A DNA stretch of 64,000 nt from Liquidambar formosana (lineage: Eukaryota > Streptophyta > Magnoliopsida > Saxifragales > Altingiaceae). The translations under genes were made by a program, and so were the position numbers. The stretch covers positions 1-64,000 of the forward strand of contig JBBPBK010000141.1 of NCBI GenBank assembly GCA_039720395.1, written 5' to 3'. Positions 36,180 to 47,886 of this stretch are shown here, piece after piece. Numbering within the stretch: position 1 is the first letter of the stretch; each line of letters begins with the position of its first letter. Below the pieces are notes generated by a model. That model searched no databases, was not told where the DNA came from, and saw only the letters and a list, made by a program, of their open reading frames with translations.

Positions 36180-37676
36180 ATGGCTACTTCTGGTTTGATT
36201 TTTGATTCTTGTACTAGCGTTACTGTGGATGGAGTTATTACTACACCTAACTCCACTTCGGGTTTGATTCCATCTTTTGGGTCTACTTGTGCTTCTTTAT
36301 CACTATCTTCGGGAGAGAGTGGTGTCTCCATTCCGGTGGGTTTTCCTGCTGGTAGATCCGGTATTACTTTTCCCCCTGGTCAGTCTTCGGACGTTGTTGG
36401 GGTTAATGCCCCTCGTCAGCATGAGATAGGTCGTTTGCAACTTATTAGATCTGTGCTTTTCAGTATTCAGCATTACTGGAGCAGTATTTTTATTTTTCCT
36501 AAGAAAGTTTGTATTTCAATTGAGCAAATTTTTAGGAGATTTTTGTGGAAAGGGTGTGATCTCAATCATAATGGGGCTAAGATCAGTTAGGCTGCTATCT
36601 GTAATCCTAAACAGGAGGGTGGCCTTGGAATTAGACGTGTCCAAGATATGAACATAGCTGCTGTTTTGAAACACATATGGGCTTTGTTTACTAGAGCTGG
36701 ATTATTGTGGGTTGCTTGGGTGAAGCTTTATCTTCTTCGTGAAAAGAGTTTTTGGTCAGTTAAAATTCCTACTGAATGCTCCTGGGTATGGAGGAAAATC
36801 ATTAAATATAGAGATATTGCTCGGCCGTTTATTAAACACAAGTTGGGGAATGGAAATTCTACTTTTCTTTGGCATGATAATTGGCATCATTTAGGACCTC
36901 TTTTTCCCAGATTTGGTTATAGAGTGATGTATGATTCTTGCTTGCCTTCTCTTTCAAAAGTCAATGCTGTTACTGAAGGGTCCACTTGGAGATGGCCTGT
37001 TACTGTTACTTTGGATCTTATTGAGATTCAGTCTTTCCCTTTGCCTTGCCTTAGTTCACGTGAAGATAAGGTTTGCTGGGCTGCCTCCCCTTCTGGTGAT
37101 TTTACTTTGACATCTGCTTGGAATATTATCAGGGATCCTTTACCTGTGAAGGATTGGTTCCATATGGTGTGGTTTTCTAAAGCTATTCTCAAGCATTCCT
37201 TTATTTTATGGTTGGTAGTTCAAGATAGGCTTACTACATTGGATCGTCTTGCCACTTGGGGAGTTGTTAACAATTCCACTTGTGTGTTATGTTGCCATGG
37301 CATTGAAAGTAGAGATCACCTCTTTTTTAATTGCTTTTATTCCTCTTCTGTTTGGAAGAAAGTGTTGAGGTTATGCTGCATTTTTAGAACTCCTAGAGTC
37401 TGGGCTAATGAATTGCTATGGGCTTCTCATATTTCTAAAAGTAAAGATTTTAGTGCTGTGATTAAGAAGCTTGTGTGGGCCTCCACAATTTACAATATAT
37501 GGAAAGAGAGAAATTCTAGGTTGCATGAGAACACTTTCTTGAATGAAGACTATGTTGTTAAAATGATTATTAGTGATATCCGGTATCGGGCAGCCAGCTT
37601 TATTGGGATCAAAGACAATGAAAGGAATAGGACTTTTTGTGAGAATTGGAGCATTTCATGTAATATTTTTTGTTAA
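36180..37676 (+). pseudogene. Chimeric LINE frame: Ser/Thr-rich N-terminal segment joined to ORF2 C-terminus, one in-frame TAG
   Basis: One frame runs 36180-37676, broken only by TAG at 36588-36590. The first 83 or so residues (MATSGLIFDSC onward) are rich in Ser, Thr and Gly and resemble no catalytic domain; an ORF1 N-terminus is the likely source, by inference. From about 36429 the frame becomes ORF2: GRLQLIRSVLFSIQ, FRRFLWKG, then AKIS-stop-AAICNP and PKQEGGLGIRR. Plant LINEs usually have Trp where the TAG lies, so a single TGG to TAG change explains it. The second part (from 36648) holds FLWHDNWH, the zf-RVT region and CVLC-x8-H-x4-C. It is colinear with LINE 1. No reverse transcriptase active site or endonuclease is present. 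Confidence 0.88.
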
Positions 37677-37810
37677 TTGCTTCCTCAGGCTGTGAGGTTT
37701 TTGTTTTCCTATATTCTCTAAACAAACTAATAATCCTTTGGATTATTTGTTTGTATTCAGATGAGGGAGTTTGTAATTCTTTGTTTCTTTTATATACATC
37801 TCACTTACCC
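37677..37810 (+). other. LINE 2 3' untranslated region
   Basis: Contains TGCTTCCTC followed by GGCTGTGAGG and later GAGGGAGTTTG. The LINE 3 3' UTR has TGCTTCCTCTCGGGCTGTGAGAG and AGGGAGTTTG in the same order, so the two are homologous. It ends CTCACTTACCC before the poly(A). Confidence 0.75.
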
Positions 37811-37830
37811 AAAAAAAAAAAAAAAAAAAA

Positions 37831-37845
37831 AAAGTCGCCTTTGAC
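37831..37845 (+). repeat. LINE 2 right target-site duplication
   Basis: Second copy of AAAGTCGCCTTTGAC. Its first three A merge with the poly(A). The satellite h monomer then continues with TCGTGGGACGCTC. Confidence 0.93.
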
Positions 37846-38735
37846 TCGTGGGACGCTCACAAAATTAGGTACACACCCATAGGACCTTTGTAGGCTCCAA
37901 AAAAAAAATCCTTGAACGCATTCTAGCATCCACAACTCAATTAGAGTCGCCATAGGCTCATGGGGGCCTCACAACGCCACTTAGACACCCGTAGGAGCTC
38001 TTTACAATCCACAAAAAAAAAAAAAAAAAAAAAAAAGAGATGTCCTTGAGTCCCTGACACCTTCTAAACTCAGTCAAAGTCACTCTCGACTCGTTTTTGC
38101 CTCACAACGCTTCTTAAACAACCGTAGAAGCGCTATGCATTCAAAAAATCCCAATGAATAAGTATCCTTTAGTCCACGGCCCAATTAGAGTCGTCGTAGA
38201 CTCGTGTGAGCCCCACAACACCTCTTAGACACTCGTAGGTGTTCTATACACACTTAAAATCGTAGGAGGTATCCTAGGGCCCATAACGCTCTCTAGACTA
38301 AATTAGAGTCGCCATAGGCCCTTGAGAGGCTCACAAAACTTCCTAGATACTCGTAGGAGATCTATACACTCTAAAAAATCCAAGGAGGATTCTCAGAGTC
38401 CAAAACTCAATTATAGTTGCCAGAAACTCGTGGGAGCCTCACAGCGCTTCTTACACACCCGTAGGAGCTCTGTACACTCCAAAAAACCATACCAGGTACC
38501 CCAGATTCCATGGCATTCTCTAAACTAAATTAGAGTTGCCTTAGACTATTGTGAGGCTGACACCGTTTCCAAGACAGCCATAGGAGCTCTACACACTCCG
38601 AAAAATCCGAGATGGAATCCCAGAGTCAAAGACACTCTCTGGACCAAATTAGAGTAACCTAAGACTCGAGGGACGCTCACAAGACTAGCTAGGCACCAAT
38701 AGGAGCTCTATAGGTTCCAAAAAAAAAAAAAAAAA
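37846..38735. repeat. End of block B, then block C (subtype Cy)
   Basis: Finishes the h monomer split by LINE 2 and then, from 37909, runs a-b-c-d-e-g-h. Subtype Cy is marked by TTATAGTTGCCAGAAACTCG (near 38412) and by GATGGAATCC instead of GAAGGGTTCC. Confidence 0.85.
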
Positions 38736-39891
38736 TCCTTGAAGGCATTCTAGAATGCACAACAGAATTAGAATCGCCATAGGCTCATGGGAGCCACACA
38801 ACCCAACTTAGACACCCGTAGGAGTTCTATACACTCCAAAAAAAAAAAAAAAATACGAGATGTCCTTGAGTCCACGACACTTTCTAGACTCAATAAGAGT
38901 CGCTATAGACTCGTTGCAGCCTCACAACTCTTCCTAAACAACCGTAGGAGCCCTATACATCCAAAAAGCCACGAGGAGGAAGTACCCTTCTGTCCATGGC
39001 CCAGCTAGAGTCGCCGTGGACTCGTGTGAACCCCACAACTCCTCTTTGACACCCGTGAGCATTCTATACACTCTAAAAATCGTAGGAGGTATCCTAGAGT
39101 CCATGAAACTCTCTAGACTATATTAGAGTCGCCATAGGCCCTTGGGAGGCTCACAAAACTTCCTAGACACTCGTAGGGGTTCTATACACTCTAAAAAATC
39201 CAAGGACGATTCCCAGAGTCCACAACTCAATTAGAAGTCGCCATAAACTCGTGAGAGCCTCACAATGCTTCCAAGACAGCCGTAGGAGCTCTACACACAC
39301 CGAAAGATCCGAGGAGGACTCCCAGAGTCAATGACACTCTCTGGCCTAAATTAGAGTCGCCATAGACTCGTGGGACCCCACAACACCTCTTAGACCCCCG
39401 TAGGCTTTCTAGACACTCTAGAAATCGTAGGAGGTATCCTAGAGCCCATGACGCTCTCTAGACTAAATTACATTCGCCATAGGCCCTTGAGGAGCTCACA
39501 AAACTTCCTAGACACTCGTAGGAGCTATATATTGTAAAAAATCCAAGGACGATTCCCAGTGTCCACAACTCAATTAGAGTCGCCATTAACTCGTGGGAGC
39601 CTCACAACGCTTTTTACACACCCGTAGGAGCTCTATACACTCAAAAAAACCATAAGAAGTACCCTAGAGTCCACGACATTCTCAAAACTCAATTAGAGTC
39701 GCTATAGACTACTGTGAGGCTGACACCGCTTCCAAGACAGCCGTAGGAGCTCTACGTGCTCCAAAAAGTCCTTGGAGGATTCCCAGAGTCAACGACACTC
39801 TCTAGAATAAATTAAAGTCGCCTTAGACTCGTGGGACGCTCACAAGACTAGCTACACACCCATAGGACCTTTGTAGGCTCCAAAAAAAAAA
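38736..39891. repeat. Block B (subtype B2), 1,156 bp
   Basis: Ten monomers. Subtype B2 markers are CACAACAGAATTAG in monomer a, GAGGAGGACTCCC, TTACATTCGCC, CGCCATTAACTCG and AAGAAGTACC. Confidence 0.85.
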
Positions 39892-40717
39892 TCCTTGAAC
39901 GCATTCTAGCATCCACAACTCAATTAGAGTCGCTATAGGCTCAAGGGGGCCTCATAACACCACTTAGACACCCGTAGGAGCTCTTTACACTCCAAAAAAA
40001 AAAAAAAAAAAGAGATGTCCTTGAGTCCCCGACACCTTCTAGACTCAGTCAAAGTCGCTCTAGACTCGTTGCTGCCTCACAACGCTTCTTAAACAACCGT
40101 AGAAGCCTTATACATTCAAAAAATGCCGATGAATAAGTATCCTTCAGTTCACGGCCCAACTAGAGTCGTCGTAGACTCGTGTGAGCCCCACACCACCTCT
40201 TAGACACCCGTAGGTGTTCTATACACACTAAAAATCGTAGCAGGTATCCTAGGGTCCATTACGCTCTCTAGACTAAATTAGAGTCGCCATAGGCCCTTGA
40301 GAGGCACACAAAACTTCCTAGATACTCGTTGGAGATCTATACTCCCTAAAAAATCCAAGGATGATTCTCAGAGTCCAAAACTCAATTAGAGTTGCCATAA
40401 ACTCGTGGGAGCCTCACAGCGCTTCTTGCGCACCCGTAGGAGCTCTGTACACTCCAAAAAACCATACCAGGTACCCCAGATTCCATGGCATTCTCTAACC
40501 TAAATTGGAGTTGCCTTAGACTATTATGAGGCTGACACCGCTTCCAAGACAGCCGTAGGAGCTCTACACACTCTGAAAAATCCTAGAAGGGTTCCCAGAG
40601 TCAAAGACACCCTCTAGACCAAATTAAAGTCGCCTAAAACTTGAGGGATGCTCACAAGACTAGCTAGGCACCAATAGGAGCTCTATAGGCTCCAAAAAAA
40701 AAAAAAAAAAAAAAAAA
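39892..40717. repeat. Block C (subtype Cx), 826 bp
   Basis: Seven monomers. Subtype Cx markers are GTAGCAGGTATCC with TAGGGTCCAT, and CCCCACACCACC in monomer c. Confidence 0.84.
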
Positions 40718-41532
40718 TCCTTGAAGGCATTCCAGAATCCACAACTTAACTAAAGGCACCATACGCTCATGGGAGCCTCACAGCGCTGCTTAGACACCCG
40801 TAGGAGCTCTATACACTCCAAACAAAAAAAAAAAAGGAGATGTCCTTGAGTCCACGACACTTTCTAGACTCAATAAGAGTCGCTGTAGACTCGTTGCAGC
40901 CTCAAAACTCCATGTAAGCAACCGTTGGAGCCCTATATATCTAGAAAGCCCCGAGGAGGAAGTACCCTTCTATCCATGGCCCAGCCAGAGTCGCCGTGGA
41001 CTCGTGTGAGCCCCACAACTCCTCTTAGACACGCATATGCGTTCTATACACTCTAAAAATCGTAGGAGGTATCCTAGAGTCCATGAAACTCTCTAGACTA
41101 AATTAGAGTCGCCATAGGCCCTTGAGAGGCTCACAAAACTTCCTAGACACTCGTAGGAGCTCTATACACGCTAAAAAATCCAAGGACGATTCCCAGAGTC
41201 CACAACTCAATTTGAAGTCGCCATAAACTCGTGGGAGCCTCACAACGCTTCTGACACACCCGTAGGAGCCCTATACACTCAGAAAAACCATAGGTGGAAC
41301 CCCAGAGTCCACGACAATCTCTAAACTCAATTAGAGTCGCCATAGACTATTGTGAGGCTGGCACAGCTTCCAACACAGCCGTAGGAGCTCTACGTGCTCC
41401 AAAAAGTCCTAGGAGGATTCCCAGAGTCAACGACACTCTCTAGACTAAATTAAAGTCGCCTTAGACTCATGGGACACTCACAAAACAAGCTCCACACCCG
41501 TAGGACCTTTGTAGGCTCCAAAAAAAAAAAAA
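40718..41532. repeat. Seven-monomer block derived from B by deletion (815 bp)
   Basis: Starts with the rare CACAACTTAACTAAAG monomer a also found at 46953. It runs a-b-c-d-e-g-h without f and the second d-e pair. The e/g part (CTTCTGACACACC, CATAGGTGGAACC) is the same as at 50230-50290 and 51870-51925. Confidence 0.83.
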
Positions 41533-42353
41533 TCCTTGAACGCATTCTAGCATCCACAACCCAATTTGAGTCGCCATAGGCTCATGGGGGCCTCACAACG
41601 CCACTTAGACACCCGTAGGAGCTCTTCACACTCCAAAAAAAAAAAAAAAAAAGAGATGTCCTTGAGTCCCCGACACCTTCTAAACTCAGTCAAAGTCATT
41701 CTAGACTCGTTGTTGCCTCACAACGCTTCTTAAACAACTGTAGAAGAGCTATACATTCAAAAAATCCCAATGAATAAGTATCCTCTAGTCCACGGCCCAA
41801 CTAGAGTCGCCGTAGACTCGTGTGAGCCACAAAACACCTCTTAGACACCCATAGGTGTTCTATACACACTTAAAATCGTAGGAGGTATCCTAGGGCCCAT
41901 AACGCTCTCTAAACTAAATTAGAGTCGCTATAGGCCCTTGAGAGGCTCACAAAACTTCCTAGATACTCGTTGGAGATCTATACACTCTAAAAAATCCAAG
42001 GACGATCCTCAGAGTCCAAAACTCAATTATAGTTGCCAGAAACTCGTGGGAGCCTCACAGCGCTTCTTACACACCCGTAGGAGCTCTGTACACTCCAAAA
42101 AACCATAGCAGGTACCCCAGATTCCATGGCATTCTCTAAACTAAATTGGAGTTGCCTTAGACTATTGTGAGGCTGACACCGCTTCCAAGACAGCCATAGG
42201 AGGTCTACACACTCCGAAAAATCCTAGATGGATTCCCAGAGTCAAAGACACTCTCTGGACCAAATTAGAGTCGCCTAAGACTCGAGGGACGCCCACAAGA
42301 ATAGCTAGGCACCAATAGGAGCTCTATAGGTTCCAAAAAAAGAAAAAAAAAAA
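41533..42353. repeat. Block C (subtype Cy), 821 bp
   Basis: Seven monomers, with TTATAGTTGCCAGAAACTCG and CTAGATGGATTCC as subtype markers. The closing A-tract is interrupted by one G. Confidence 0.84.
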
Positions 42354-43072
42354 TCCTTGATGGCATTCTAGAATCCACAACAGAATTAGAATCGCCATAG
42401 GCTCATGGGAGCCTCACAACCCTATTTAGACACCCGTAGGAGTTCTATACACTCCAAAAAAAAAAAAAAAAAAACGAGATGTCCTTGAGTCCACGACACT
42501 TTCTTGACTCAATAAGAGTCGTTATAGACTCGTTGCAGCCTCACAACACCTCTTAGGCACCCGTAGGTGTTCTATACACACTTAAAATCGTAGGAGGTAT
42601 CCTAGGGCCCATAACGCTCTCTAGAATAAATTAGAGTCGCCATAGGCCCTTGAGAGGCTCACAAAACTTCCTAGATACTCGTAGGAGATCTATACACTCT
42701 AAAAAATCCAAGGACAATTCTCAGAGTCCAAAACTCAATTAGAGTTGCCATAAACTCGTGGGAGCCTCACAGCGCTTCTTGCACACCCGTAGGAGCTCTG
42801 TACACTCCAAAAAACCATAGCAGGTATCCCAGATTCCACGGCATTCTCTAAACTAAATTGGAGTTGCCTTAGATTATTATGAGGCTGACACCGCTTCCAA
42901 GACAGCCATAGGAGCTTTACACACTCCGAAAAATCCTAGAAGGGTTCCCAGAGTCAAAGACACTCTCTGGACCAAATTAGAGTCGCCTAAGACACGAGGG
43001 ACATTCACAAGACTAGCTAGGCACTAATAGGAGCTCTATAGGCTCCCAAAAAAAAAAAAAAAAAAAAAAAAA
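42354..43072. repeat. Six-monomer block with a b/c hybrid (719 bp)
   Basis: Monomer b (from about 42477) changes at GCCTCACAAC into the end of a monomer c (ACCTCTTAGGCACCC, near 42545), so one monomer has been lost in register. The block begins B2-like and ends C-like. Confidence 0.83.
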
Positions 43073-44222
43073 TCCTTGAAGGCATTCTAGAATCCACAAC
43101 TCAATTAGAATCGCCATAGGCTCATGGTAGCCTCACAACCCCACTTAGACACCCGTAGGAGTTCTATACATTCCAAAAAACAAATACGAGATGTCCTTGA
43201 GTCCACGACACTTTCTAGACTCAATAAGAGTCGCTGCAGACTCGTTGCAGCCTCACAACTCTTCGTAAACAACCGTAGGAGCCCTATATATCCAAAAAGG
43301 CCCGAGGAGGAAGTACCCTTCTGTCCATGGCCCAGCTAGAGTCGCCATGGACTCGTGTGACCCCCACAACTCCTCTTAGACACCCGTAGGCGTTCTATAC
43401 ACTCTAAAAATCATAGGAGGTATCCTAGAGTCCATGAAACTCTCTGGACTAAATTGTACTCGCCATAGGGCCATGAGAGGCTCACAAAACTTCCTAGACA
43501 CTCGTAGGAGCTTTATACACACCAAAAAATCCAAGGACGATTCCCAGAGTCCACAACTTAATTAGAAGTCGCCATAAACTCGTGGGAGCCTCACAACGCT
43601 TCCAAGACAGCCGTAGGAGCACCACACACACCGAAAAATCCTAGGAGGATTCCCAGAGTCAATGACACTCTCTGGCCTAAATTAGAGTCGCCATAGACTC
43701 GTGGGACCCCCAACACCTCTTAAACCCCATACGCATTCTATACACTCTAGAAATCGTAGGGGGTATCCCAGAGCCCATGACGCTCTCTAGACTAAATTAG
43801 AGTCACCATAGGCCCTTGAGAAGCTCACAAAAGTTCCTAGACACTCGTAGGAGCTCTATATTATAAAAACTCCAAGGACGATTCCCAGTGTCCACAACTC
43901 AATTAGAGTCGCAATAAACTCCTGGGAGCCTCACAACGCTTTTTACACACCTGTAGGAGCTCTATACACTCAGAAAAACCATAGGAGGTACCCCAGAGTC
44001 CACAACAATCTCTAAACTCAATTAGAGTCGCCATAGACTATTGTGAGGCTTACACCGCTTCCAAGACAGCCGTAGGAGCTCTACGTGCTCCAAAAACTCC
44101 TAGGAGGATTCCTAGAGTCAATGACACTCTCTAGACTAAATTAAAGTCGCCTTAGACTCGTGGGACGCTCACAAAACTAGCTACACACCCATAGGACCTT
44201 TGTAGGCTCCAAAAAAAAAAAT
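43073..44222. repeat. Block B (subtype B1), 1,150 bp
   Basis: Ten monomers. It resembles the block at 34966, sharing GACCCCCAACACCTC and ACTCCTGGGAGCC. Confidence 0.84.
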
Positions 44223-45042
44223 TCCTTGAACGCATTCTAGCATCCACAACTCAATTAGAGTCGCCATAGGCTCATGGGGGCCTCACAACGCCACTTAGAC
44301 ACCCGTAGGAGCTCTTTACAATCCAAAAAAAAAAAAAAAAAAAGAGATGTCCTTGAGTCCCCGACACCTTCTAGACTCAGTCAAAGTCGCTCTAGACTCG
44401 TTGTTGCCTCACAACGCTTCTTAAACAACCATAGAAGCGCTATACATTCAAAAAATCCCAATGAATAAGTATCCTTTAGTCCACGGCCCAACTAGAGTCG
44501 TCGTAGACTCGTGTGAGCCCCACAACACCTCTTAGACACCCGTAGGTGTTCTATACACACTTAAAATCGTAGGAGGTATCCTAGGGCCCATAACGCTCTC
44601 TAGACTAAATTAGAGTCGCCATAGGCCCTTGAGAGGCTCACAAAACTTCCTAGATACTCGTAGGAGATCTATACACTCTAAAAAATCCAAGGATGATTCT
44701 CAGAGTCCAAAACACAATTATAGTTGCCAGAAACTCGTGGGAGCCTCACAGCGCTTCTTACACACCCGTAGGAGCTCTGTACACTCCAAAAAACCATAGC
44801 AGGTACCCCAGATTCCATGGCATTCTCTAAACTAAATTGGAGTTGCCTTAGACTATTGTGAGGCTGACACCGCTTCCAAGACAGCCATAGGAGGTCTACA
44901 CACACCGAAAAATCCTAGATGGATTCCCAGAGTCAAAGACACTATCTGGACCAAATTAGAGTCGCCTAAGACTCGAGGGACGCTCACAAGACTAGCTAGG
45001 CAACAATAGGAGCTCTATAGGTTCCAAAAAAAAAATAAAAAA
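44223..45042. repeat. Block C (subtype Cy), 820 bp
   Basis: Seven monomers with TTATAGTTGCCAGAAACTCG and CTAGATGGATTCC. Confidence 0.84.
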
Positions 45043-46124
45043 TCCTTGATGGCATTCTAGAATCCACAACAGAATTAGAATTGCCATAGGCTCATGGGAG
45101 CCTCACAACCCTATTTAGACACCCGTAGGAGTTCTATACACTCCAAAAAAAAAAAAATACGAGATGTCCTTGAGTCCACGACACTTTCTAGACTCAATAA
45201 GAGTCGCTATAAACTCATTGCAGCCTCACAACTCTTCCTAAACAACTGTACGAGCCCTATACATCCAAAAAAGCCCCAAGGAAGAAGTCGCCGTGGACTC
45301 GTGTGAACCCCACAACTCCTCTTTGACACCCGTGGGCGTTCTATACACTCTAAAAATCGTAGGAGGTATCCTGGAGTCCATGAAACTCTCTAGACTAAAT
45401 TAGAGTCGCCATAGGCCCTTGAGAGGCTCACAAAACTTCCTAGACACTCGTAGGGGCTCTATACACGCTAAAAAATCCAAGGACGATTCCCAGAGTCCAC
45501 AACTCAATTAGAAGTCGCCATAAACTCGTGGGAGCCTCACAATGCTTCCAAGACAGCCGTAGGAGCTCTACACACACCGAAAGATCCGAGGAGGACTCCC
45601 AGAGTCAATGACACTCTCTGGCCTAAATTAGAGTCGCCATAGACTCGTGGGACCCCACAACACTCTCGAAATCGTAGGAGGTATCCTAGAGCCCATGACG
45701 CTCTCTAGACTAAATTACATTCGCCATAGGCCCTTGAGGAGCTCACAAAACTTCCTAGACACTCGTAGAAGCTCTATATTATAAAAAATCCAAGGACGAT
45801 TCCCAGTGTCCACAGCTCAATTAGAGTCGCCATTAACTCGTGGGAGCCTCACAACGCTTTTTACACACCCGTAGGAGCTCTATACACTTAGAAAAACCAT
45901 AAGAAGTACCCCAGAGTCCACGACATTCTCTAAACTCAATTAGAGTCGCTATAGACTATTGTGAGGCTGACACCGCTTCCAAGACGTGCTCCAAAAAGTC
46001 CTTGGAGGATTCCCAAAGTCAACGACACTCTCTAGACTAAATTAAAGTCGCCTTAGACTCGTGGGACGCTCACAAGACTAGCTACACACCCATAGGACCT
46101 TTGTAGGCTCAAAAAAAAAAAAAA
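45043..46124. repeat. Block B (subtype B2) with three small deletions (1,082 bp)
   Basis: Compared with the B2 block at 38736 it lacks 28 bp near 45288, 30 bp near 45665 and 17 bp near 45985. Each gap lies between short direct repeats (AGT, ACAC and AC). The total of 75 bp accounts for the shorter length. Confidence 0.86.
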
Positions 46125-46952
46125 TCCTTGAACGCATTCTAGCATCCACAACTCAAATAGAGTTGCCATAGGCTCAAGGGGGCCTCATAACACCACTTAG
46201 ACACCCGTAGGAGCTCTTTGCACTCCAAAAAAAAAAAAAAAAAAAAAAAAAAGAGATGTCCTTGAGTCCCCGACACCTTCTAGACTCAGTCAAAGTTGTT
46301 CAAGACTCGTTGCTGCCTCACAACGCTTCTTAAACAACCGTAGAAGCCTTATACATTAAAAAATCCCGATGAATAAGTATCCTTCAGTTCACAGCCCAAC
46401 TAGAGTCGCCATAGACTCGTGTGAGCCGCACACCACCTCTTAGACACCCATAGGTGTTCTATACACACTAAAAATCGTAGCAGGTATCCTAGGGTCCATA
46501 ACGCTCTCTAGACTAAATTAGAGTCGCCATAGGCGCTTGAGAGGCTCACAAAACTTCCTAGATACTCGTTGGAGATCTATACTCTCTAAAAAATCCAAGG
46601 ATGATTCTCAGAGTCCAAAACTCAATTAGAGTTGCCATAAACTCGTGGGAGCCTCACAGTGCTTCTTGCACACCCGTAGGAGCTCTGTACACTCCAAAAA
46701 ACCATACCAGGTACCCCAGATTCCATGGCATTCTCTAAACTAAATTGGAGTTGCCTTAGACTATTGTGAGCCTGACACCGCTTCCAAGACAGCCGTAAGG
46801 GCTCTACACACTCCGAAAAATCCTAGAAGGGTTCCTAGAGTCAAAGACACCCTCTGGACCAAATTAAAGTCGCCTAAAACTCGAGGGACGCTCACAAGAC
46901 TAGCTAGGCACCAATAGGAGCTCTATAGGCTCCAAAAAAAAAAAAAAAAAAA
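46125..46952. repeat. Block C (subtype Cx), 828 bp
   Basis: Seven monomers, with GTAGCAGGTATCC and TAGGGTCCATAACG as in the other Cx blocks. Confidence 0.84.
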
Positions 46953-47643
46953 TCCTTGAAGGTATTCTAGAATCCACAACTTAACTAAAGTTACCATACG
47001 CTCATGGGAGCCTCACAGCGCTGCTTAGACACCCGTAGGACCGCTATACACTAAAAAAAAAAAAAAAGGAGATGTCCTTGAGTCCACGACACTTTCTAGA
47101 CTCAATAAGAGTCGCTGTAGACTCGTTGCAGCCTCACAACTCCTTGTAAACAACCATAGGAGCCCTCTATATCCAAAAAGCCCCGAGGAGGAAGTACCCT
47201 TCTGTCCATGGCCCAGCTAGAGTCGCCGTGGACTCGTGTGAACCCCACAACTCCTCTTAGACACCCGTAGGCGTTCTATACACTCTAAAAATCGTAAGAG
47301 GTATCCTAGAGTCCATGAAACTCTCTAGACTAAATTAGAGTCGCCATAGGCCCTTGAGAGGCTCACAAAACTTCCTAGAGACTCGTAGGAGCTCTATACA
47401 TGCTAAAAAATCCAAGGACGATTCCCGGAGTCCACAACTCAATTTGAAGTCGCCATAAACTCGTGGGAGCCTCACAATGCTTCCAAGACAGCCGTAGGAG
47501 CTCTACACACACCGAAAAATCCTAAGAGGATTCCCAGAGTCAATGACAATCTCAAGCCTAAACTAGAGTCGCTATAGACTTGTGGGACCCCACGACACCT
47601 CTTAGACCCCTGTTGGCATTCTATACACTCTAGAAATTGCAGG
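46953..47643. repeat. Block B, left part, interrupted by LINE 3
   Basis: Types a-b-c-d-e-f up to the start of the second d. Monomer a has the CACAACTTAACTAAAG variant of the block at 40718, which is therefore the deleted form of this block. Confidence 0.83.
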
Positions 47644-47657
47644 AGGTATCCTAGAGC
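47644..47657 (+). repeat. LINE 3 left target-site duplication
   Basis: AGGTATCCTAGAGC, 14 bp, at the start of a type-d monomer, repeated after the poly(A). Confidence 0.92.
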
Positions 47658-47886
47658 GAGAGAAAGACAACCACCTAAGAAACGCGTGGAGGGAAAGGAA
47701 TTGTAGAGAGAGAAGCTCTGATGCCTAATGGATTTGCTTTTGGTTGTGTTCCTTCTCGTTTGATTCTGCCATAATCATTCATCATCTACTTTAATCTTTC
47801 TTTGCTGTTATGGCCTCCTTTATCTCTTGTTCTTCGTTTATGTGATTTCCCTTTTGTCTTTTGTTCTGATTCATCTTTTATTTATA
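47658..47886 (+). other. LINE 3 5' leader
   Basis: Purine-rich start (GAGAGAAAGACAACC) followed by a T-rich stretch. AGAGAGAAGCTCTGATGCC near 47727 resembles AGAGAGAAATGCTCTGGATC in the LINE 2 leader near 36090, suggesting related 5' ends. An internal promoter is likely in such elements, but I cannot point to one. Confidence 0.6.

Larger units (their letters stand above)
36052..37830 (+). mobile_element. LINE 2: internally deleted plant LINE with a fused N-terminal segment and ORF2 C-terminus
   Basis: Insertion of 1,779 bp on the + strand with a perfect 15-bp target-site duplication and a poly(A) of about 23 bases from 37811. It has a leader of about 130 bp, an in-frame fusion reading frame and a 3' UTR ending TCTCACTTACCC. 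The endonuclease and the catalytic part of the reverse transcriptase are missing. Because a 5' leader is present and both ends are bounded by a clean duplication, the internal deletion most likely predates insertion, as in a non-autonomous derivative or a cDNA template switch. A later deletion cannot be excluded from one copy. The interrupted h monomer resumes in register on the right. Confidence 0.92.

Noticed and set aside
37670..37882. Open frame of 70 codons across the LINE 2 3' UTR, poly(A) and satellite
   Set aside because: It crosses the insertion boundary and reads the poly(A) as lysines. No product is plausible.
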